Shown piece after piece: positions 1 to 12,000 of a stretch of DNA of 28,817 nucleotides. Within the stretch, counting starts at the first letter, position 1. The number at the start of each line of letters is the position of its first letter. The position numbers and the translations under genes were made by a program. The stretch spans positions 31,417 through 60,233 of IMG/VR virus record IMGVR_UViG_3300037963_002605. One strand, 5' to 3'. The notes under the pieces are model-generated. The model saw nothing but the letters and a program-made list of their open reading frames with translations, made no database searches and was not told the DNA's origin. The stretch is from a virus.

Positions 1-3000
1 GTGGTCTATTGTATGCCTGTCTTATTCCAAATCTATAACCGAAGCAGTAATTGCGAGCGTATGCTGATGCTGATGTCATCTCTGCGTATGTTCTAGTTCT
101 AACTCCAGTATTGTCATCAAATCCACCGCATTCCATTCCATGTGTTTCGCCACCCCAGCCAATCAATGCTGTTGCATAAGATTCTAAACGGCTTACTGCG
201 CCACCACCATGCGAACCACCCGGCCAAAAGCCTGCAAAGTTATACTTCTCTGAACTATCTGTACCGCCTTGGTGATTTAGAGTACCGGAACCATCGACAA
301 GTGCATCTATTTGTGCAGCAGTGTATATCGATCCATCGTGACTTAGTGCTGTACCGCCATCATTGTCATGGTCGTGAGGCGGCGCTACCCACTTCATAGC
401 AAAGCCAAACGGACCCTTGCTAGCGACATAGTTGAAGTCGTGATAATGTATAGTTTCAAAGAACTCAGGCAAATGGTTGTAAGGCTTTTTGTCTACAGGA
501 GTATCTGCTACTCCAGTCTTGTCATAGAAGTTACGAGTGCCACCTGTAGCAGTGTCACTGTACCAAGTAAACGGTCTACCTAGATTTGGATGCCACATAC
601 AAAGGTATGCGTCAGGTAAGTGTAGGCTGTTTGTGTCACCTGTACCATCAACTAATGATTTACCAAATCTCTCTTCCAATTGCTTTGGAGGGAAGAGTCT
701 AGTCGCTATGCTGGATTTGACATCTGTGTAAATGCTATCAGAAGCGTATGTGTTGTAAGGCCTAGTTAGTTTTAGTACAGTATTATCTCCCGTATCAGAA
801 TCACCATTAAGATTCGCCCAAAACTCTGCACTACCTGTTACGCTTTCAAATGTAGTAGATGCACCCAAAGTAGCATGTGCCAAAGTACCAGTACGGTTGC
901 CATAAGTAGCAGTGTATGTTATTCCATTTTTAGTGTATTCCAACTGCTCACCATAATACGGTTCAACAGGGAATAAGTCGTTATTATCGACTGTGATTGT
1001 AGAGCCTCCTTGATTATCGGAGAGAACCACACAAGTTGGATTTAGGCTTCTATTGCGCCTGTGTACTTCATAAATATCCATGAATGATGTAGGATATCCA
1101 GCAATTGTAATCTGTGCGCCCACGCAACCATAAGACATTCTGCAGAACTCGTAGTAGTTGTCAGGCTTGTGCCACTCTAAGTGCTTGAACTTGTTAGCAC
1201 CGCTAGCAGTAGCACCGTCTTTGTGCAAGATACCCCACCAAGGAATTGTAACTGTGTAGCCCGGAGTAGCACTACTAAACATTCCCGGCTTGTAAGGTAG
1301 GCTTCTTCGACTCAGTGAAGGAGATGTAGTTTCCTGTACACCTAGCGGGTTGTAAAGACCTAAAGAGGGGATATTTGCAAAATGGCTACCGGAATCCGGC
1401 TCTATGTCGAGTATGACTTCATTGATAATTACTTCACAACCTCGTACATCAGCCATAATTGCTTCAGACAGAATAAGTGTATGTGCGCCGTTTGTGCTAA
1501 TGTCTTGCTCGATTGCAATTACGGTGTTTACTTGTTGCCCAGTCAATTCAGTAACTTTATCTCCGCTTTCAGAAGGTGCCTTAGCAGCATCACTGTGGTT
1601 CAAATGGAAACCTTTGAGTTGCTGCGCAAATACATTCGGTTGTATCACAATTTGATAGGCACCAACCTCCATCGGATCGGGGAAGTGGTTATTGAGTGTG
1701 TATGTGCCAGCCGCTTCTAATACTAATTCGTGTCCACCAGCAGCATTCTTGCTACCTGCGTCACCCACTGATGCCGCTATACCATAGCCCTCGTACTTGA
1801 CTTTAGTTTCAGTCAATAGTGTAAATCCTCCACCGTGTATATCAGATGGAGAGAACGCAGCAGTTGGTCCTGAGAAGTAAATGTAGGGGTCACGACCCGG
1901 CTCGTGCGTAGTCGTAGTTGCAGTTGTACTGGTTCTCGTACCTTCATTTGTACCAATCAAACTATCGATTGCAGGTGAATTGTTAGAAGTTCTACAACTT
2001 TGATTCAACTGATACAATCTTTGGTATGCAGGGTGAGCATAATGACCCGGCATCAAAGCCATAGTTGCATTGACATAATGGTGCCCCATCCTTGGGACAG
2101 GCATAGGTGTCATCTTAGGTTTGACAATCCTAGTGTGCGCTTCAGATGGATTTTTCATAGCACCTGTATTTGCAGGTAAGTTGCCATATAATGTAAACCA
2201 ATCTATAATTTTCATATCAGGACTTGCACCACTATATTCACTGTGGTCCCGTAATCTACGGGATGCAAATATACGAGTGCTGCCTGCAGGCATGTAGTAA
2301 CTTGGTACAACTTTGAGTCCAGTTTTGCCTGTAACGAACTCTACAAAATCAGGACTGTAAACTACACCTGTGAACTTGTTAGTCCCTACACCCGTATAAG
2401 AGGCAATTACACCTTTATCAGTTGTTGGGTCATAAACTCTGAGGAAATATCTACCGCCACTTAATTCACTTGAGTCAGTCCAAGTAGCAGTTTCAGGAGT
2501 AGAAGTTACAGTTATTTCTGTACCACTATAACTACTGTATGTCAACTCATCGACATCATCTCTGTGAGTCATACTCACACCCATTTTCGTTACATGGAAG
2601 TACAGGCTTCTGTCGTGTGGCTCATAAGATGTAGACAATGGTTTGTTATCTGTATGGTCTAACCAACCTTCAGATGTAGAGGCAGGGAAATTAAGTCTAT
2701 GTTCATGCTTATCAATAGATACATCTGTCAAGTCTTGACTCAAATGCTCCCAGCCATTATTCTCCCAAGTAGGCCAAAGGCGAGGACCTGCGTATGTATT
2801 ATCGAATATTTCCTTAATGTGCTGTACTGGTTGCGACGGGTGTTGAAGGCCACCTGAACCAATAGTTTCATTCTGATAGGCTTGAATGCGATCGAATCCG
2901 GGTCTGACAATTATGTTGCCCGGTATTTCATCAGGATTAGGTAGCCTAATCTTCATGTTAGGGGAAACACCTGTACCAGCCAATGCTGGGGCAAGACCTT

Positions 3001-6000
3001 GTATTTCTCTGTCACTAACATGCCTAAAGTCCATAATGACTGTGCCTAACGGAGAGCCACCTTCTAGTCTGTGCTCTTGGCCCGTGTCATCTACAACTGT
3101 CATGCTTTGGAATTGCATCTCTTCGTTTGGAATCATCAACGCATTCTTGATTTCTATTGGGTGCTGTTCTGCCAACTGCGGGTGCGCCAATTCCTGCGCT
3201 TGTATAACAGGGAACATTGCAGAGTTTGTAGATTCAAAACTAAACCTAACATTACCTAATACCTTTTCACCCACTAACTTGTACGAACCACCGTCCTTTC
3301 GCTTCACCCATGGAACAGCCCCTAACCCTCTAGCATTAGCGGCAGGCATAGTTAGGCTACCGCCATCCATGCGCTTCCAAACTACATGTTCAGCCGAGAA
3401 GTTACGAGCAGCACTTCGCTTTTGATAATAACCAAACAATCCGGGGTGAGGCATAGCAACGCTACTCGCTGCTGCAGGATTTAGGTAGTCCTTTAGACCA
3501 CTATTACCAATACATTCTACTCCATATGTACCAAAGTCTTCGTGGAAGTTAGAACCTTTGACTATACTCTCATCCCAATACAAATCACCAGTAGGGTGTA
3601 GACAAGCGTTGGCTTGTACCATGTCACCTGATTGGATTGTGCGGTGCCATTCTGCATCTGTCGGAGCAGCGTTAGTTGCCGGATAATCTGTATTGTCAAA
3701 CGGTCTAGTAAAACCAGTGTGCATCTGTGCTTCTACACGAGGCCCAGCGTTAGCATAAGCAACATATCTCGATTTGTTGTGCACTTTACCTGTGTCCCAT
3801 TGAATTGTACCAGCGTGTAAAATATTACCATTTTCCTTTGCCATCAGCCAATCACCTGAACAAAGTATACCATCTCTGTCTGCTTTGGCAATGAGTGGTA
3901 ATTCACTTTCATTTGTAATTGCAATGAGGTGTCTTGAAGATAAACCGTTTACGCAATAATCGGAGAAAGTTGCTGTAGCAGTGTCACCAGTGCCCACAGG
4001 GGCAGACGATGCTAAACAAGTTTCAGCAGCACCATACGGATTGAACCCAAGGAACGGATGCCAAGCGCCAAGTCCGGCAGGGTAGACTCCTGAACCTATC
4101 TGAGTACCTGTGTAAGAATTGAGATAGGAATAGGCTTCACCTGCCCAACCCACTGCACCGATTGGTTTGGTTCTGTCTATTGCATCAATTAGACCATTGT
4201 AGTGTACCTGACACATGTGATCTCGGGCAGTTACGGAATTGTCGTTATTGTGCCTGTGCGTACCGGCTTTAGTCCAAACATACGCCTTGTAACTATTGTC
4301 TATTGTCAAATCCCTCATGTTTGTAGGGTCGGTTACATTAGAGTTAGCAATGACAGTATCAATCGAAAGCCTTGCGTCATTTGAAGAGCCACCTTGGACG
4401 ATAATTACTAAATCACCCGCCACATAACCTGAGCCTGCATTGGTGATTGTGACACCAGTGACTCGACCTGCACTTACTGATGTTATTTCTACAGTTAAAC
4501 CAGTCCCAGCGCCCCCAACATTAGAAGTAGCCAAACCTGCTGCTGTAGAATAACCACTGGTTCCGGGTGCCGCAATCGATATAACAGAAGGGGTACTAGT
4601 GACTGGGCTTTTACCGAGTGTAAATGTAGTATTAGGTGCACTTATCGATTGACTAATGTAAGGTGCATAGCCTGAGTTTGCCCCATCACTAAACCTAAGC
4701 CAACCGTAATCAGGAAGCGTGGTTGCCACACTAGTTACCCTAACAGAAGCAGCAGTGCCTCCTGATTGAGCAGTGTACTGATTTACTGCAACCTCTACCC
4801 AGCCATATCGGTCTTGCTTGTGTGCGTTTTGCATAGATGGCAAGAATGTACCACCAATAGCCTTGAGTGGGTCCTTGCCGGGGAATGTGTTGATAGATGC
4901 ACTGATAACTGCCCCTAACTCTTCTGCGTTCTGTACACGAGTAGCGTCTATCAATACAACATTTTCATCACTTACTTGGTCGTTAGGGTCGCCATCAGTG
5001 TCATATTTAGCCAAATATGCTTTAGCCAAAAGACCACATGGCCTAAACGCAGACACATTGTGTTTGTTAGTACCACCTGTGGCTAATCTACCATTTTCAA
5101 TTGGGTGCTTTGGATTTAGATTTACATGATTATCGAGGAAATGACCGCCCGGATGATAGCCCCCGTCCATATGCCAAATTGCAAAGGCTTTCTTTGTAGC
5201 AGCATGCGAAGCACTCTGTAAAGCATTGCCAGCCAAATCGGTGAATGCGTGATTGAAAGGATGCGCTGTTGGCGGGTATGTCAAGTGTTCAACAGTAAAG
5301 TCTGAGCCTTCATAATAGAACGCCCTGTCATATGTTTGTGCAAAACTATCTCCACTACTTGCGTGTACCGCTACACTTGGGAATCCTTTAGTTGGCTCCC
5401 AATTCATATCATAATTGAAAGCGCTAAGTCTATTCTTTTGGAAGAAACTGGTCCTTGGTAAATGAGCAGATGCAGCCAAAGTTCGATTAAAACCACTAAC
5501 TGAATCATCACCGTTAGCCAATTGATTAGGCAAATAAGATTCAGCAGTAGCACTGCCACCTATGTAAATAGGGACAGCGCTATAGCCGTTACCTGTAGTC
5601 ACTATGTTCGATCCTTGCGGCTCAAATGTAGCACTGTTGTGAGGGAAGGCTTGACCGGGACCAAACACCATGTAGATAGTTTGGTCGTTAGTATCTCCTG
5701 AAGAAGTGTACCTAGCGTGTGGGTGAGCAAATCTTAGTATGATAGGACTTGGTAAGTTTACAGAAACTGTGTTTGTGCCGTCAGTGTAAGTCGTACCCGT
5801 GGCCTTACTGTTTGCACCTTTAGCCATATCAAACGGCAAAATGCCATCTTGGTTGAATAGAGGCGGGTTGTTTTTCCCTTTATGGTCGTCTAAGTATGGT
5901 GTACCGGGGAACATAGCCAGCATAGCGTTAGTATCAAGGAGAGCATAAGAGCCAGCGATTTCTCCAACATTTTGTAGTCCGGCAGAACCTGTTGGGCCAC

Positions 6001-9000
6001 CAGCATAAGGGTGCGTATAGAAATCGCCATAATCATTCTGAGTACCGTCATTTACATCCATGACTACTCCACTGAAGCCGCCACCAAAGTACAACGGTAC
6101 CCAGTGGTCCGGGCTATCTCTGCCACCTCTAAAGTAAAGGAATGGGCTGGACATCTTGCTTCCAGCCCTACGGACTCCATCGGTTTTCATTCCGTTTTTG
6201 ACATCACCATTTCGCATCAAAATATCTGTGTTTCCACAATATGATGCAAAATTAGCACTAACACCTGTAGCCGCTCCGTAAGTAAGTTTGGTTTCAACTG
6301 CTGCACCGGGTTTACTAACGACTTCTGCATACTCCTCTGAACCCCACCAAATTGTAAATCGCTCGCCCCAAGCCTGTGCGTTGTCAGAACCCGGTACGCA
6401 TATTGAGTACAAGTAACTGTTACTATGAGTAGTTAATTCAGTACCACTGTCAGCACTTAATAGAATCATAGGGCTATCGACCTTTGGAATGATGTGGTCG
6501 CCCGCTATGCTAGTGTAATTGTCACCACGAAGGTTTCTTTGCCATGTCGATGTATCAACAGGATTGTTTTGGTTATCAACTAGTATAGGGGTGGCGGTAT
6601 TAGCGTTAGTCCCTCTGTAGCGAGTGGTAATGTGTAATACAGTTTCAGGAATATAGCCCACATCTAATCGTGTACCGTCATCCCTTTCACTGTCACTAAG
6701 TCCACCAGTGTGCTTCGTTGAAACAACAGCGTCACTACTTGCACCCTCAACTAATCCCCAATCCTTACTTCTCGACACCTCAAACAATTTGTTGAGTGGT
6801 GTTTTGACTTTAGCATTAGACCTGACTTTGATTGCTTTAGGGCTAACTCCCCACTCTGCAAGCGTCTTGCCATCAGGCGCAAACATATGCGTACAGTCAA
6901 AGTAGTTGCCATCCTTTGTTGGGTCAGCATTCATAGCGAACTCAACTGCCGCTGCAATCACTTCATCAGTCAGCACACTTGTGAAGTTGATTCTTGGACT
7001 AATTAACATACCTTCGTTAGTGCTAGCGTCAGTAACATCACCTATAGCACGACCACCTGTACAACCATAGAAGTAATGCTTGTTAGATGCACCAGTATCA
7101 CCATCGTGGTCGTAATGAGATCGGCTGGTGTAATGAATTGTAATCCCTTGGTCGCCACTAGTACCGGCATCATCTGTCAATTGCAACACTCCTGACTCAG
7201 GGAATCCGAGATAACCTAGTACATCAGGGTGGGTTAGCGTGTCTCCTGTGTTGTAAGGTGCAGTAAAGGTGACATCTAATGTAACCCCTGTACCAGCAGA
7301 CTTGTTACAAGTTGCATGTATTCCCACACACGGCGAAGGGTAGTTATTCCAAAGATTACCTTTGTATGGCTTAGCAGTACCTCCACTCTTTTCACCGCAC
7401 ACTTCACCTGTACCAACCATGTGTTTACCAATCGTAAATCCACCCTGTGCTACATCTTTGTCATCAAAGTAAATTACAACCTCTTCGTCAAATGTAGGTG
7501 GAACCATTGTTAAGTCGTTACCAAATGGCTTGTCACATTCTTTGTACACCATTCTGATAGTGTGGTTATTACCAATATGGTCTGTAAATCTAAATCCGTA
7601 TAGGTTGCCGTCACCTATGTTGTCAGGTTTCATTTGCTCTTCAGGAATGTAACCAGTTGGATTGCCACTTGTATAAATCGTGCTACCTAACATAGCGGTA
7701 GCGGCGTTAGATGCGTTGCCATATATTGCTTTGAATCTAGCCTCTCCATCTCTACCCATACCCCATTTACCAGTGTTAGGTGCCCAGCCCGGAATACCAG
7801 CCTGTGTCAAGCCACCAAAGTTAATGCGGGCTTTTGCTGTGGTTCCGATTCTAAGCCCGTCTACCATTGTTGAGGATGGGCTTTTTGTTTCAAACGACTC
7901 GTTAATGACAGTGTTTGAGTTTCTACCCGAAGCGTTTTCACGGAATGTATCTGTCTTTTGTGTAGAACTAGCGACAGTTTCAGGACCAAGACTTAAATTA
8001 TTTTCAAACGAGTCTAATGTTTCTTCAGGTGGTATGAACTCTTTGAGGGTAGTGATTGGTGCAAACGGTCTGCCAAATCTATTGATTGGCATAGGCGCAG
8101 GGTGCATGTTTTCACCTGTCATTTCGTCAGGCTGGCACCAGTAGTTACGGAATCTGCCACCATGCCCTATCAAATACTGTGGGCGATAAGGACTCTGCGC
8201 ACGACTGTTGTCTAACCAAACGCAGAAGTTTCTTCCTTGTGCACCCGGCACTGTAGAATGTATAACTACAGAAAAGCCTTCTTTACCATTAGAGTCTAAC
8301 ATGACCCTACCAAGGTGAGCACGAACATATCCCATGTGGCTACCTTTGTCGTGACTAGAGAATCCTTTCTTGATATCCCAAAATGGCGCAGGGTCGTGAG
8401 TAGAACCTGTACTTTTACCTAAGTGTTGCTCTGCAGTTTTCTTGACATGCGTCCTACCATTCTTAGCACCGGCTTGGTTGATTAGTCTAACAACTTCAAG
8501 TGCAGCAGATTCTATGTTAGTGACACCATCTCTTAGTGCCACCTCACCGAGATCGACTGTCAAGCGGCGCACGAAATCCATCTGAGTCCAGTGGTCCAAA
8601 TGTTGCAGGCGAGATTCTTCATGCCCACTTAGGTCTAATGCTGAACTACGAATACCCTTCAAAGCAAGGAACGCAGGAATAGCACGGGTACCATCAGGAG
8701 TATCAAAGAAGGTAGAGGCTTCTCTTGAATCTTTATCGATTTGTTGATGTAGCAATACTGCATCATCGGAGTTTATTACTGCATCATTAGTTCTAGGCAT
8801 TGCGCTATTTGTTGTATAGTTTGAACCTACATCAGGACTGTGTGGTGACAATATAGTACCAGTGCTAGCATTCCATGTGCTCTTGTGTGAATACGCCGCT
8901 TCGATAAACTGCGACTTAGTAGAAGCCGTAAGGTACTTACTTTGGCTTGGGAAACCGGATGCTACATCTAAAGACGAGCCTGAGTTGTCATCATCATGTA

Positions 9001-12000
9001 CTATAGCACCAGTAGTTCCACTTGGTGCTGCTCCAATCTTAGTAGCGTCAGCACTACTTTGGACTTGCATCCATAGGTCTTGGAACGCAATGAACTCACG
9101 GTCATGTGCTACATCGTATAGTAACACACGAGCATGTTCATCAGATGATTGATACGGGTCTATGTAGGCAACGGTTGGTGCTAAATCAGCAGATAGACCT
9201 AACGCTTCATAATTCAATTCGATTGTTTTGTTTACATGCTGTACGAAGTTTTCTGCTGTTTCGACACAGGTATTACCAATCAAGAAGTTTTCCAAAGGTG
9301 TACTGCTTCTAGGGTTTGCATTCATAGCACTCTGCCCACCGTTGAAACCAGTCCAAACTTTACCTTCGTTTAGTGTGCCTCTGCTTTTACAAAACAGTCC
9401 TTCAATCGAATGAGGATTAGTGTAGTGCATGTTCATCCAAACGGTGTCACCGTCACGCAATCCACCCGGAGCATAAGGATATGCCCAAGATTTGTTTAGT
9501 AAAACTCCCTCCTTTTGTTCAGGATAAATTGTGCTAGGGCTAGCATTCATATCTACAAGTGTAACTTCATCGCCTTCAGAAGGTGTAAAGCCGGAATCTC
9601 TTTGATTTAGAGTAAATACAGTACCTGCTCTTGCTTCATAGTGTGCGTAGTTCAAAGTACCACTAGCATTTCTGTAAGCCAATCTATAACGATAGCCACT
9701 ATACCCGCTCACCCCTTGTACATTTTCAGGGAAAAGACTTGCATCTTTGAGATGCAAAATGTTACTGCTTGTGTTTAATGATTCGACTATACCTTTCGCC
9801 CTTCCACTTTGTATTCTATCAAGGTGAGGATTAACACGAGGTCCTGCTCTAAACTCTACAGCACTGACATACTGCTTCATACCGTAATCGACATTGCCAC
9901 CTTGAGTCATTACATTGGAGCGGTCATAATAGAATGAGCGTCTACCTTCGTAACCAGCACTTCGCAATAGTGGGTTATCTGCGATTGGGCTGTAAGTCAT
10001 GTCTTGGTAACCCGGACCCGGAGTGAGTTGGACGCCGACTGCAAACTCTTTGACAAAGTTCTTGCTCATAGCAAAATTACCACCAGCAGTTGATGCTGAC
10101 GCTGCTGTAATTGTATTTGCACTAGTATCTCTAGCAGTGTAGAGCACCCATTCTCCGCTTGGCAAGAATGCTCTACGATACCTTGCGCCACCATCAACAC
10201 CTGCTACTGTAACTGGTGCAGCAGAAGGAATTGGGAATACACTTGCATCTTCTACAGATATTGTAGTACCCGTAAATGGCTTTGTAATCTTAGTACCCGA
10301 TCTGTGACTGTCAGAAGAAACAGTATAGGAAAATGCACCAAATATCTCAGGGTCTTGCGGTGCAATAGAATCGTGTCTTCTACCAACAGGGTTAGGTGCC
10401 CAATTGCTAGCAGTGTGCGTTGCATCTATGTGCAACTTCATACTGTTGTCAGGACCGGGGAATATACCGTCCACTTTGTTTTCAAAGAACTGGTCGGGGA
10501 ATAAAGGAATCTCAACTAATGCACGAGTGCTAGCGTACTGTGTACCTAATTGATAGTCGTGCTGAACAGTATCAAGAGTTTGGAAAAGCCTATCATTAAT
10601 TGTTGTACCGTCATTACATAATGATTCTTCAAGGAACTTATCATCAACATGTAAATTGCCGCCGACTATGTTTATTGATTCAACCCCGTTGACCCAATCA
10701 GTAAATGTGTCTGCCTCACTACCATCTGCAAGAATGAACTTACCAGTTCCTCTGTGACTTCCCGAAGCAAACGAAAATGTAGTGCCAGTCTTAGAAGCGT
10801 ACTCTGCAGAAGCAAAACGAATTGCTTCAGTTATGTCGGTTCTTGGCATTTCAAGATAGACTCTGCCGACTTTAGGGAAACAGTATGTACCCCAAGATTG
10901 TAAATCAGTTGCACGGTTGTTGAGAGGGGTTACTGTAATAGTCCTAGCACTCGTATCAACAGCAGTACCACTTGTTACGCAATCACGCCTTGTACTCCAA
11001 GCCAGTCTAGCAGTTGGACTCGGATCCCATGTTTCTTTGGTGTTGATTGCACCTTGACCGGGGCCGCCTAATGTGACTGTCACTACAGGTGCACCGGGCA
11101 TAATTTCCTTGACTATGTGAGAATCGGGCGCTCCGTCACCCTTTGCACTGACGCTTGCGCTCGCAATATCAGATACAAGCCCATAGGCTAGCAAGTTAGA
11201 GTGACCTGCTTCGTCATCTCCAAAAGACAAAACCCTGCCTCTTGAAACTAGATACTCTATTGATATTGCATTGGCAGTGGATGCATTAGACCTTAACTTG
11301 GCTAATTGTGAAAACCGCCTGCGGTCACTTGGTTGTACGGTGAGAATCACCTTTTTACCTAACACTTGGTGCTCAATTATATCAAACACTTCATGCACTG
11401 ATGTAGACTGATTTGTTGTACCCTTTCCTATTTCAACTGGACTGTTGAACAGTTCTTCGTTATCTTGTAAAGCAACCGCTGTACCACTGCCGCCCGATAT
11501 TCTAATGGTAGTTGCTGTAACTGCGTGGTTAATTGTGCCAACTACTGTTCCATCAACTTTGTACACCACATCTCCGTCAGCAAATACAGTTCGTGCGTCC
11601 ACTCCATCAACAGTCATCGCTGCTGTTGTGCTGGCTGCGTAACCACCGCTGTTGTTAATTAGTATGCCAGTCCTAATTCTACGGTTGATTGGTAACTGCC
11701 TTGTCATATCTTCGACTTCTTCTAAGTTAGTAGATGTGTAAGTAGGCGCAATGATTACCTTGCTAAATTGTGATGACTTAGTTGATAAGTTTGAGTCGGC
11801 TAAGGCTATACTTTGGGGCGCTTTGGCAGGAGTATCGGTTGACGCAAGTGGTAAATAATTTTCAGGGCACAAAGTAAAATCTAACTTAGGTTCTGCAACT
11901 GTGCCTTCTTCTGTATCACCTTCTAAATCGCCTTCAGTAAAACCAAAGTTCTCAGGCATGTCAATTTCTATTCTACCTCCGGGTGAGTAAATGTCTAAAT

